A stretch of 15,958 nucleotides of DNA from Blastomyces gilchristii SLH14081 (lineage: Eukaryota > Ascomycota > Eurotiomycetes > Onygenales > Ajellomycetaceae). This document shows, in pieces, positions 1 to 9,222 of the stretch. The notes beneath the pieces are model-generated. The model ran no database searches. It saw nothing but the letters and a program-made list of their open reading frames with translations, and was not told where the DNA came from. Positions within the stretch are counted from its first letter, which is position 1. Each line of letters opens with the position of its first letter. The stretch lies in assembly GCF_000003855.2 (NCBI RefSeq), contig NW_003101639.1:194114-210071 (forward strand), in the 5' to 3' direction. The translations under genes were made by a program, and so were the position numbers.

Positions 1-2
1 TT

Positions 3-1489
3 CTATTTACACTTAGCTGAAGAATTGAAGTTTGAAAATCTAGATAATTGAGAATTTCTTCTTTTTAAGCTTACAGTTGTAGATTTACTAGCTTGACTTT
101 TCTCTTCAGTTTTAGATTCACTTTGAGCTTCATCTTTTCTTCAGTTCTTCTGAGTTCTTGAAGTAAATACATATTCTTTTGAACTAGATGCATGTTTTTC
201 TTTACAATTGAAGTACTTAAGCAGAGTATATTGACATATTTCATCTCTTTTTAAGCATGTTTCATATTTATGCTCACTAGTTTTATAATCTCTAGCACAG
301 AATGTGCATTTTGAGTGTCTGAAATAAGAGATTATAAAGTATTCATATCTTTGATAGTTTGAATACTGTGTTTGAGCTTTGAGATTCATTCTTGAGTCTT
401 TATATTCATAAACTCTTATTTTCAAATCTACTACTCTTACTTCAGAGATTCTTGATTATTCAAGTGTCTTTGTATACACTAGAACAGAGATATTTCTTCT
501 ACTCTGTCTGAACTTAATTGAATTAAGTTATACAGACTCTTTTCTCAGTTGAATAAAATTATATTCTTTTAATTCATTTTTGAGAAGTAGTATTTCTTTC
601 TCACAGTCAAAGATTTCAACTGAAATATTATAAAGAATGAATTTATCTCACTTTTCATCTCTTTCAGATAGAATTATTATATTTAACAGAGATTCTACTA
701 CTGATTTTCAGAGATTCTCATTCTGAATAAGAAATTCTGCACAGAATTCAGACATTGTGATCAGAATAATGAAGTTTTCAAAGAAGAATAGCTTAATTAA
801 AGCTATAACTGATTTTTGAACTTCAATATTAGTTATTAACTGAGAAAAGAACTGCTGATTGATTTCATTTCTAATTCTGAAAATGAGATTTAAGTTTAGC
901 TTATTTCTCTGTAAGATATCCTGATTTGAGACTTTGAGAATAAGTCTTATATTTCTGAAGATTTGAAGATTTTTCTCTTTTTGTATTTTTTTTTCTCACT
1001 CTTCTATCAATAGAAGTATAAGTAGTATTCTTCTCAGTTTTCTCAGAATTTTGAGCAGATTTTAGAGATAGCAGATTTAGAGATAGTAGATTTAGAGACA
1101 GCAGATTCAGCTGCTTGAGCATATGTTTTCTTCTGATTTAAAGAAGAAGAAGAAGAAGAAGTAGAAAAGAAAGAAGAGTAAACTGAAGAGTCAGTGATTA
1201 TATTAGAAATTTTCAAAATTTTTAGAACTATATTTGAAATTCCAAGTTTGAACTTAATCACTTTCTGTAGTTATCTAGCCTGAGTATGAAGAATTAATAG
1301 AACTTCTTCATTTATCTCACTCAGATACTGCTTTTCAAGAATTTTACTTACTTTTTCAAGTTTCTGTATTTCAGGAACTTATTATTTCTCTATTTCTTCT
1401 TTCTTTCTTCTCTTCAGAATTTCAATCTCAGAAATAGTATTTGAGAAAGCATCTTTTTTCACATCAACTGAGTGTACTTTTAAACTCAT
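3..1489 (-). pseudogene. Degenerate ORF1 (gag-like RNA-binding protein) of a non-LTR retrotransposon
   Basis: ORF1 proteins of LINEs of the Tad1/I/jockey type bind the element RNA and assemble the ribonucleoprotein used for target-primed reverse transcription. Reading starts at the ATG at 1489-1487 (MSLKVHSVDVKKDAF). A lysine/glutamate-rich helix, a serine run near 1150 and the motif KKTYAQAA follow, the last being typical of fungal LINE ORF1. The C-terminal part (425-141) holds zinc-knuckle remnants: C-x2-C-x8-H-x4-C (308-255), then NCKEKH with neighbouring cysteines apparently changed to tyrosine. The tail reads open to a TAG at 5-3. Homology moves through three frames, with shifts near 1040-1110 and near 900, and TGA or TAA stands at several probable tryptophan or glutamine positions. 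The ORF2 of this copy would lie left of the window. Family level is fairly sure; exact clade is not. Confidence 0.72.
1061..1105 (-). repeat. 15-bp tandem repeat, three copies, inside LINE ORF1
   Basis: Three successive 15-bp units (1061-1075, 1076-1090, 1091-1105) differ by only one base each. In the ORF1 frame on the minus strand they encode a pentapeptide repeat, S-(A/T)-(V/I)-S-K. In the next frame they encode an L-L-S-L-N repeat, so that shadow frame is also open. The repeat lies where the ORF1 homology changes frame, and replication slippage here may have contributed to the frameshift. Confidence 0.8.
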
Positions 1490-1502
1490 TATTCTTACTC
1501 AA

Positions 1503-1634
1503 TGAAAAGTTAATCAGACTGATTTAATTGAGATATTTATTAAACTCTTTTGAATTGAAAAGTTGATCAGACTGTTTCAATTAAGAGATTTCTAAATCTG
1601 TTTTCAATTGAAAAGTTGATCAGACTGTTTCAAA
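1503..1634 (-). repeat. 53-bp tandem repeat upstream of LINE ORF1
   Basis: The block TGAAAAGTTRATCAGACTG begins at 1503, 1556 and 1609, exactly 53 bp apart each time, giving two full units and a partial third. It lies immediately upstream of the ORF1 start at 1489 in the element's orientation, where a LINE 5' untranslated region and internal promoter are expected. Tandem monomers that carry promoter activity are known from some LINE 5' UTRs; that role here is inference. Confidence 0.75.
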
Positions 1635-2216
1635 AGAAGAATAAAAGACTTTTATATATAAAACATCTGATTTTTTTCACACTAGTTCAGTAACTAGATT
1701 AGATTTTTGAAGAGAATCTAATAAACTAAAATTGATTTTTAAGATAAATTAATAAAATCTTTACAATCTCTTTCTTAAGATACAGTGAGAAAAAGTATAA
1801 TATCAATTAATAATAAATTAGATAATATAACAGTTTTTGAGAGAAAAACTGATAAAAAATAAAATCAATTTTTTGCAGAGAAATTGATTAAAACTATTCA
1901 ATTTTATTCTAAATCATTCAATTCTTCTCACATAACAAGTATGCAACTCAAATCAGTTAATAAAGAGTGTAAAAAAGAATTAAGTATTAATGAAAGCTCT
2001 TCAGTCACTGAAAAAGTAATTCTTATTTAAAAGAATATAAAATTATAATAGAAAATAACTCTATTTTTAATTCTTTGTAAGAATATTATATAAAATTCAG
2101 AGAAAAACATCTTACTTTTTCAAGAGAAGTAAAAAACTATTTCTAAGATCTTTTTTTTTTTTGTAATAACTGCTGCAGAAGAATAAGATAGAAACTGCTA
2201 AGATATACACTACTGT
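1635..2216. other. AT-rich junction between two head-to-head LINE fragments, no gene seen
   Basis: About 580 bases without protein homology in any frame that I could recognise. The left part probably continues the 5' UTR of the minus-strand LINE. A run of 12 T lies at 2151-2162, just before homology to the plus-strand LINE begins. The exact breakpoint between the two elements cannot be placed by eye. Confidence 0.5.
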
Positions 2217-4373
2217 ATACTCTCTATCGACACTGTTCTCTCAGTTGTTCATGATATTCAAATAGCAAAGCATGAAGATCTGGTCTCAACTGCAGTTTTT
2301 ATTGATATAAAAGAAGTATTTGATTATGTTTCAAAGTCAAAGTTAATTCAGACATTGAAGATGTTAAAACTGTCACTTTCTCTAATAAAATGAGTTAACT
2401 GTTTTATATCTAAAAGAATTATACAACTTTTCTTTGATGGAATGAAATAAGACAAGACTGAGATAAAAATAGAAGTATCATAAGAATCTTCAATCTCACT
2501 CATTTTATTTGCAATATACACTGTATATCTATTCAAAAATAGAAATATGAGAATAGTGTGATCTCTGAGTTATATGAATGATATTGATCTAGTCTACAGC
2601 TCAAAAACTATCAAAGAGAATTTGAAAGTGATTAAAGAAGCTGTAAAGAAAATCTTTGTTAGAGCAGATATCAATCAAATTCAATTTGATATGAATAAAA
2701 CTGAGTTAATTCATTTCTTTTCTAAATTCAATGAGAAAGAACTATCTCTAACTCTTTTAAATAGAGAGATTAAATCCAGTGTAAATGTCAAATAATTAGA
2801 AGTATAATTAAACTTCAAGTTGAATTTTAAATATCACATTCAACAAAGAACTGTTAAGACAGAAAGACTATTGAATAACATAATTAGACTATCAAATACA
2901 GAGAGAGATCTATCCTTCCAGGCTATGAGACAGTTATATATAGCCTGTATTACATCAGTAGCTGATTATAGAGTTCAAGTTTGATGAAATAATTAAGAGA
3001 ATTTCACTGAACTCTTTCAAAGTCTGCAAAACAGAGTCTTGAGAAGAATTCTGAGAGCATTTAAATCATCTTCTATTAAAATAATGAAAATTGAAGCTTC
3101 AATTTCTCTCTCTACTATTAGATTTGAAAAGACCTGTATAAACTATACTCTGAGAGTTATAAAGATGAGTTTAAATTATATAATCAGAGAAAGAGTCTCT
3201 TCTTCATTTTCATTAATTAACTCTGAAAATGAACTGAATTGAAATAGATTTCTTGATTGAAATGAAAATAATTCTTCAAAGAACATGTCTTCTCAACTGT
3301 ACAGACTATACTCTCTGATTAAAAATCAATTCTCTTCTTTAAATATTGAAAAAGTTAATCATGAGAAGTTATCTCTCTGAAGAGAAAAGCTTGAATCTCT
3401 TATAGACTTATAAATAAGTGAACTATCTAAAGAGAAAGAATATAAACAGTATTTAAAGAGAATTTCTACAATCAATATAAAAGACTCTATTCTGATTTAT
3501 TCAGATGACTCAAAAAATGAGAATTTGAATAGATTAGACACAGACATTGCTTATACTGAAGATAATATTAATTTTATCTCAGATTTCTGAAATTTAGACT
3601 GTGAATCTGAAGTCTTTGATACTGAACTATTTATAATAGTGAAAGCTTTCAAACTCATTGAAATAAAATCTCATAAAAGAGGAAATTATTTGAAAGAGAT
3701 ATGAATATTCTCTAATAGTCAAGCTGCTTTAAAAAGACTTAGAAATAGTTAGATTTATAATAATCAAATGAATCTTGAACTGATCTTAAACTCTGTTTTA
3801 AAAATTCAAAAGAGATGAATATCAAAGCTAATAATTCATCTACACTGAGTTCCTGCTTATATGAATATTCATAACAATGAATTAACTAATTCAGCTGTAA
3901 AAAAGAGTGCAGAATTAAGTAGATCTATTTAAAAAATTATGTTCTGATCTTTTATAAAGAGAAAAATAAAAGAATCTTATTTAGATAAGTGATATAAAAG
4001 CTGACAGAAATAAAAGAAGAGTGTATATTATTTAAGATTTGAAATAAAACTCAAGTGAAAATCTTGTTTAATTAAATATAAAAAGAAAATATTCTCATCT
4101 ATAATACAGCTGAAACTAGAATATGACTATTTCAAATCTTATATACAAAGATTTGATGATAGATTTGACTCAATAGAATGCTCATTCTGTCATGTAAATG
4201 AAAATCCTGAGTATATTATAATACACTGTGTATTATACAACAGTCTCAGAGCTAGATTAAAAGAGAAGTATGATTTAAATCAATTAAATATGAGATTCTT
4301 ATTCTCAACTGAGACAGGAATTAAATACTTAATAGACTTTCTATCAGAAACTCAAGCAGTTATAAGAAAATAG
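2217..4373 (+). pseudogene. 5'-truncated ORF2 of a non-LTR retrotransposon: reverse transcriptase, RNase H and zinc finger
   Basis: ORF2 of such LINEs copies the element RNA at the target site. A single frame stays aligned from 2217 to the TAG at 4371, with no indel evident. The RT begins near SIDTVLSVVHDIQ, with box A as AVFIDIKEVFD. The catalytic box reads YMND (2571-2582), its first Asp changed to Asn, and the PQGS-type box is destroyed by a TAA. The RNase H domain follows: Asp at 3504, Glu at 3624 (DTELF), then Asn at 3714 (FSNSQAA) and 3888 (NELTNSA) where Asp is expected. A C-terminal CCHC finger starts at 4179 (CSFCHVNENPEY), with the histidine seemingly now Tyr. TGA stands at about a dozen conserved Trp positions (for example 3846 in H-W-V-P). 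The endonuclease domain and RT N-terminus are missing. It points away from the ORF1 at 3-1489. Confidence 0.88.
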
Positions 4374-4714
4374 CTAAATTCAGAAATATCTGAATATGAA
4401 GAGAAGGAAATTAATTAGATATAGTCTGTTAAAACAGCTATATACTATCTTTTAATAATTTGTTTTGTTACAGTCTCTCTTTACTTTATCTTTTTCTTTT
4501 AATTTCTTTCTATCTATCTATTTAATATGTCTATCTTTAAGACTGTGTTCTCTTTTCCTTTGTCATGATATTGTTAAATGATTTCAAAGTATCAGAAGAT
4601 GTTAAAACACTGTAATTTATGAACAGTTTTTGTATTCTGAGCTGGAATTTTCTGATTTTGCATATCTGAAATTGATGAATGTATAATAGTTAACTTTACA
4701 GATATAGGAAAAAC

Positions 4715-4737
4715 CCTGAGAACTTTTAGTTCTCAGG
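4715..4737. repeat. Perfect hairpin, 9-bp stem and 5-base loop
   Basis: CCTGAGAAC at 4715-4723 pairs with GTTCTCAGG at 4729-4737 around the loop TTTTA. The stem is GC-richer than its surroundings and keeps CC and GG pairs that are rare nearby. No T-run follows that would suggest a terminator. Function unknown. Confidence 0.7.
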
Positions 4738-4801
4738 TAGATATCATAGTCTCTGACTGTATACATTTATAATTGAAGAATAATAATAATAGTATACTCT
4801 C

Positions 4802-4833
4802 TATCAAGACTTTCTCTCTTCAGAGTCTTGATA
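4802..4833. repeat. Perfect inverted repeat, 10-bp arms and 12-base spacer
   Basis: TATCAAGACT at 4802-4811 is the reverse complement of AGTCTTGATA at 4824-4833. It lies 65 bases after the previous hairpin. Both could be structure in the 3' end of an element or chance; no target duplication flanks them. Confidence 0.65.
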
Positions 4834-5139
4834 TTATAGGGAATATAAGTCTGTTTCTATATAATAATATAAATATTGTCAGCAGAATGTAGAGAAACTA
4901 GTTATTTATATCTTAAAATAGAAGACTTTGTCAATGATTATATCAATACAGACTTAATTCTCAAATTCAATAGAAATCTAGTATTGCTGTTCTCAATTTC
5001 TTACAGAATCTATTGAATATTGAGATATTAAAACTAGATTTAATATATCTCACTGTGCAGAGATCAAGACTCACTCAGATCTTGAAGTATACTGAATTTA
5101 TAGTTGTTAATGTGCTGTTAACTTGTTCTGTTAACTCAT

Positions 5140-5409
5140 TGTCTGCTGATTATATATTGAATACTGTTATCAAGGTATCTTTTTGTATTGTTCTGCTGAG
5201 AATGAACCAGATTGAGAGAGGTAGTACAAGAGTGAGACTTGACATTGATGTCTAGATACACTGAAGACAGATCACAGAGATTGCACTTCAGAAGTGTCTG
5301 TTGATTATGTACTTGATATTATCATCAAGATATCTTTTTATATTTTTCTGCTGAAGATGGACCAGATTGAGAAGGGTGATACAAGGGTGAGACTTGATGT
5401 TGGTGTTTT
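5140..5409 (+). repeat. Imperfect direct duplication with 155-bp period
   Basis: Copy A (5140-5254) and copy B (5295-5409) align without gaps at an offset of 155 bases, for example around ACCAGATTGAG at 5206 and 5361. Most mismatches I noticed are transitions. Both copies read open in corresponding frames and give matching peptides: copy A contains RMNQIERGSTRVRLDIDV and copy B KMDQIEKGDTRVRLDVGV. I do not recognise the peptide. The similarity may come only from the DNA duplication. Copy B keeps more GG than copy A, in line with weaker mutation toward the neighbouring island. Confidence 0.7.
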
Positions 5410-5429
5410 GAAACATCAAAGATGAACAG

Positions 5430-5791
5430 GGTTTTTGTGAAGATCACTTCTCAGATATCTTCACAATTACAGATTGAGAATCTTCCAAAATCGAGAAGAT
5501 TGGTGCATATGGCTAGGTCTCTTCATCTTACAATTTGTATGGCAATTTGGCCCGAGGTTGTGATGTGGTAGGGGAGAACAGGGGATAATCCCACACAGGA
5601 GTTTCGAACAACATCTGGTTCATGTTTGGCTGGATAACTCCACCACCACACGGGGTATGCGGTCAGCGATGGGGTCAAAATGCTTGTATGATCGAGGGCT
5701 TTTCAATGGATCTATCGGCGGGTTCTTATTCGAAAAATCGAGCGAGTTTGTGGTGGAGCGGTTGTCAGTGATAGTAATAAATATCTTGACT
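5430..5791. other. Unmutated island of normal base composition
   Basis: This stretch abruptly regains CG, CC and GG dinucleotides (about 5500-5765 most clearly, with many CG sites and runs such as GGGG), while both sides are almost free of them. It probably is single-copy host sequence or a recent insertion that escaped the process that mutated the repeats. A plus-strand frame continuing that of copy B is open from 5564 to 5791 (76 codons) and contains an ATG at 5657 followed by 45 sense codons. A minus-strand frame across about 5620-5800 is also open but has no ATG. I recognise neither as a known protein. A short inverted repeat (GTGAAGAT at 5437-5444 with ATCTTCAC at 5457-5464) sits at its left edge. 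No tRNA, 5S or spliceosomal RNA was recognised. Confidence 0.6.
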
Positions 5792-7340
5792 TGAGTTGAA
5801 CTTTCACTTCATTCTCATCCCTGTTAATGAAATTATCAGAATATCACACATTATCAGTGCAACAGTTGAATATGTACTCTCAACCATTTTTCATAACTCT
5901 AGAATTGATTTGATGCATAAATTTATTGAATTATCTTGAAGATAGCAGTCAAATTCAGTTTTACAAGCATGTAGTTTTCCCTGATTTTCAGTTGTAATCA
6001 ATGTATACAAGTTCTGTTTTGAAGTTAGTATTATAGTTCTATATAATATAGAGTGTTATCAAAGATCATTACTTACTAGAGAATTGTATTTCACTGTCTT
6101 CACATCTTAAACATCTGCTCATTCAAATCTCTGATAGTTAGTATTGTAGTAGTCTCAGGCTAATTTAACATACAAGTCTCATTCCTTCTCTGTTCAATCT
6201 TGAGAAGTGTAGATATTAACTCAACAGAAGAGATCTAGTAGAGCTGCTACAGTATAGTACTCTGTAAAAGATTGTTTCATTTTGCTGTAGTAATATACTA
6301 GTTTATTCCTTGCAGTAATAATAGCCTGCACTATAGTATCATCTCAGACTGAATTTCTTTTTGAGTGATTCAACTGCTTCTCAAGATAAGTAAATAAACT
6401 GTTATACACTCATCAGACTGACTGCAGTATTGATGTATGAGTGATTGAGACTGTCTTTGTTATCTTATAAAACTGAAACAGTAAATCAATCACATATTTC
6501 AACTGAGTTCACTTCATATCAGAAAGTTTCAATATCTGAATCTTTTTCTGATCAGAGTGTTACACTCAATGATTAATCATCTGATATAATTGAAGAGTCT
6601 GAACAGTCATCTTATATATTAAACTTCACTGTGTTCTAATATTCTGTATCATATTCAGTGATATGACTGATTTATTTATTTATTAAATATCATAAAATCA
6701 TTATTATTATTTAGAGAAGATATAAATCATATTAGCAATGTTTTAAATCTATGATATTTAAATTATTAGTCAATCTATTTAAAATTAATAGTAGTATTAT
6801 CAAAAAGTATTATTAAAAAACAATATCAAAAAGTGTTATCAAAAAACATTATCTTTTATAAAGTGAATATAAAAGTTACTTAAGTAATCACTTTTATCTT
6901 ATTCTCATCTCAAGAATCAATTATCTCATTATTCTTTATCTTGATATTAAGATTCTTTTTCAGTGTTTATATCACAAGTTGAACCACATGAGTAATACAG
7001 AGAATATGACCTTGTTTATTATTTTAGAAATGCAAAGTCAATTTTTACTTCAAGCTCTTCATTATAGTGTAGTTATTCACAGCATTATCAGTTGTAATTA
7101 TAAGAAGACTGAGACTAATATCTCAATAGTCATTTTTAATCACAGTCATTAATATCTCTGTTATATAATTCTCAGTATGACTACTGATCAATGATTCAAA
7201 TTCAATTAATGTCTCTTGATAAGTTCAGTTCTCATCAATGTAATAACATGTAACTCTTATAAATGTAAGATTGTTTATACTAGTTCATGCATTCACTGTG
7301 AGAGACACTCTTCAATAATTCTTCAACTCTGATTCTAGAT
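5765..7340 (-). pseudogene. Degenerate hAT-family DNA transposase
   Basis: hAT transposases excise and insert DNA elements using an RNase H-like fold and a C-terminal dimerisation domain. On the minus strand from about 7340 the remnant shows VNAWTS (near 7285; W as TGA), a CYYIDENW segment, the catalytic-region motif ITTDNAVNN (about 7067-7095), and CITHVVQL (near 6985). A second block from the ATG at 6610 runs downstream in one frame with more than ten TGA codons at Trp positions. It includes NSLFTYLEKQLNH and ARNKLVYYYSKMKQ. It ends in the dimerisation region (about 5890-5795), where ILELWKMVESTYSTVAL and FNSSQDIYYYH resemble the ESTYPTLA and FNSARDICHYRR signatures. The two blocks are in different frames, separated by 6620-6860, where a simple repeat replaces expected coding sequence. 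Homology stops where the unmutated island starts, so the 3' end is missing. N-terminal traces may extend to about 7880. Confidence 0.82.
6794..6853 (+). repeat. Tandem 12-14-bp repeat of the type GTRTTATCAAAAA
   Basis: Four consecutive units (6794-6806, 6807-6820, 6821-6832, 6833-6846) and a trailing CATTATC form a short array in the interior of the hAT remnant, between its two coding blocks. The unit resembles motifs at 7588, 8041 (inverted), 8852 and 9134. Subterminal repeats are usual near hAT ends, so this may be the end of a nested element rather than part of the gene. Confidence 0.6.
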
Positions 7341-8491
7341 GTTATATATTGACTTTGTAGTGTGTCTCAAGGTTGAACTGAAGACAGAATCAATATGAAA
7401 TATGAAGATTTGAATTAAGCATTTAAAGAAGTGTTCAGAATTCAGAGTTTTTAATTGATTGAAGAGAAAGATTCAGAGATATATATATATAAAGTAATTA
7501 TTCACAGAAGTTATCAGATGAGAGTTGTAGAATCAGAGTACTGATATATAATCATTTTTACATAATTTTCTTCAAATTAGAAAGTTAGTATTATTAAAAA
7601 TCATTATCTGATAGAGTAACTTATCAGCTCAGTAGTAATTTTCTAATTATTTTTCTCTTATTATCTGTATTCTGATGACTTCAGATGTCAGGAAATTTCT
7701 TCAGAGTCATGATCAGTTTATAATGAATGTTTCTGAATGAAGTTACAGTGATTGCAGTAGAGAGATGACTCTTCAATAATCTATAATACAATCTATTGAT
7801 AATTATTTCATAGTTCATCTTGATATTTGTGTTGAGTTTTTCATAAATTTTGTGACCTGAAATCAGATGTGAAGAATGAAGTGATTATTTATTATAATTA
7901 AAAGAGAGTATTCTGTATTGAATTATAAACAATATAGACTTTATGATTTATAGTGATTTCTGAAAGAGTTTATGAATCTTCAATAGAAGTAAAAGAAGTG
8001 AAAGAAGTGAATTCAGAAGATATAATAATAATTTAAGAAAGATAACAATTTATTTTTAATAACTGATCACTGATGTGTGTAAGAAGAATTAATATAAGAG
8101 AAAATAATCTTGTTTCTTAACTTAGTTATAATTTTAGTACTAACTCAGATTGAATATCATTGATGTATAAAAGTAAATAAATAATCTTGATTAATCTCTG
8201 TCATATTTCTTGAAATATATTAATATCATGAAAGAGAGTGTTATTAAATTATATTAGCAGATAATATCATTAAAAATATATTAATATTATGAATATCAAT
8301 ATTGAAAAAATGTTGATACTTATACATTATAGTGATTTGTGAATCATGATAGTTAAATATATATATATATATATACTATTCCTGACTTGATTATAACTTG
8401 TACAATAATTTTTGAAAACTCAAAATTAATTTCAATTATTAATAATTATGAACTTATAACTAACTAATATATAAAAAGAAAAAAACTTTTT
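7341..8491. other. AT-rich transposon debris, no intact gene
   Basis: The part up to about 7880 may carry the degraded N-terminus of the hAT transposase on the minus strand (a fragment IIEESSLYCNHCNF near 7770), but frameshifts prevent a firm call. A terminal-repeat-like motif lies at 7588-7608 and an inverted version at 8041-8063. These could bound a roughly 475-bp non-autonomous element, or the second could be the upstream end of the hAT element. A 17-bp direct repeat (ATATATTAATATYATGA) occurs near 8215 and 8276. The remainder is low-complexity sequence. Confidence 0.4.
8357..8375. repeat. (AT)n microsatellite
   Basis: A perfect alternating AT tract of about 19 bases inside AT-rich non-coding sequence. 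Confidence 0.9.
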
Positions 8492-8840
8492 CTACTCATC
8501 ATCTTTCTTCTCTTTCTTATTCTTCTTCTTATTTTTCATAATTCACTTCTTATTCTTCTTCTTATTCTTCTTCTTCTCATCTGAGATAATAATCATCTCA
8601 AAATCTCTCTTTACTGTCTTCTCAGAGAAGGGTTTTCACTGCTCTCTCTCAGCCAGGTCAATCTGTATCTCAGAATCCTGCATTTTCTGATCTGCTGTCT
8701 CAGGTTTCATCTTAGCAGTAAGCAGATTGACATGCTCAGAGAGCAGAGCTGTCTTCTCAATATTCTGAATTATGAAGTGCATTCAAGACCTGAATAAGAT
8801 CTCAATTCTCTTCTTCTCTATTAGCTTCTGCTAATCAATT
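8492..8840 (-). pseudogene. Unrecognised lysine-rich C-terminal coding remnant, possibly of a transposase
   Basis: On the minus strand a frame ending at the TAG at 8494-8492 stays open for about 115 codons if three TGA codons are read as mutated tryptophan or arginine. The upstream part is helical and charged (IEKTALLSEHVNLLTAKMK, then QKMQDSEIQIDLAEREQ). The end is a lysine/asparagine run (KKKNKKKNKK and similar) finishing in acidic residues. Base composition is less depleted than in the neighbouring elements, with several GG and CC kept. A helical segment followed by a basic tail resembles the C-termini of pogo/Fot1-type DDE transposases, but no catalytic domain lies next to it. That identification is a guess. 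Confidence 0.35.
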
Positions 8841-9222
8841 AGAGAATAGAAGTATTATCAAAAATTGTTATCTCTCAATAAATAAAAAACTTATCAGTTT
8901 TAACTTCTTTATCTCTTACTTTAATACTCTCTTAATTTTCTTCTGTCACTGCTTATTTATAGTAACACTCTTCTTCTCTCTCTCTCTCTTTATCTTGAAC
9001 TTAAATCATTCTTAGAACTTCTTCTGATCTCATCACTACTGTATAAGACTCTTCACTGTCTTCTTCTTCAATCTCTCACAAGTGATGTCATTTATATTAT
9101 TTCTATACTTAGTTCAGTCTAAATCTATCAGAAGTGTTACTTAAAATCATTATCATTCTACTCTCTTATAAAGTCTCTTCAAGGTATTATAATATGCCTT
9201 ACAATCTGTCTTCTCTCACTTG
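8841..9222. other. Non-coding sequence flanking the LTR element, with two terminal-repeat-like motifs
   Basis: No gene recognised. The motif GTATTATCAAAAATTGTTATC lies at 8852-8872 (positions only beyond 20 bases) and a similar one at 9134-9154 in the same orientation. A CT-rich microsatellite occurs at 8971-8989. Minus-strand frames show charged fragments but no family I know. The LTR element inserted at the right edge of this stretch, so its original continuation is at 14967. Confidence 0.4.

Larger units (their letters stand above)
4374..5139. other. LINE 3' region and non-coding AT-rich sequence with two hairpins
   Basis: If the TAG at 4371 is itself a mutated tryptophan codon, the LINE frame could run on to about 4500. 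After that come a T-rich tract with a short TCTA microsatellite (4509-4521) and sequence in which I see no protein homology. Two perfect inverted repeats are annotated separately. The plus-strand frame starting at 5013 belongs to the duplicated block that follows. I found no poly(A) tail or target duplication to fix the LINE 3' end. Confidence 0.45.

Noticed and set aside
1503..1634. CRISPR-like array
   Set aside because: Only two to three units; the intervening sequences are related to each other and the window is eukaryotic transposon sequence.
2151..2162. T12 run as the reverse complement of a LINE poly(A) tail
   Set aside because: It would mark the 3' end of a minus-strand element lying to its right, but the element to its right is coded on the plus strand.
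2348..2536. Minus-strand open frame of 62 codons
   Set aside because: Antisense to the LINE reverse transcriptase domain, which is clearly coded on the plus strand.
5500..5760. tRNA, 5S rRNA, spliceosomal RNA or SINE in the unmutated island
   Set aside because: A GTTTCGAAC resembling a B box occurs, but no A box, no cloverleaf pairing and no match to the small RNA sequences I know.
2217..7340. TGA read as tryptophan by an alternative genetic code (for example a mitochondrial genome)
   Set aside because: TAA and TAG also interrupt the frames, catalytic Asp residues are changed, LTR differences are all transitions, and nuclear-type LINE, hAT and chromovirus families are present. Mutation explains the TGA codons better.
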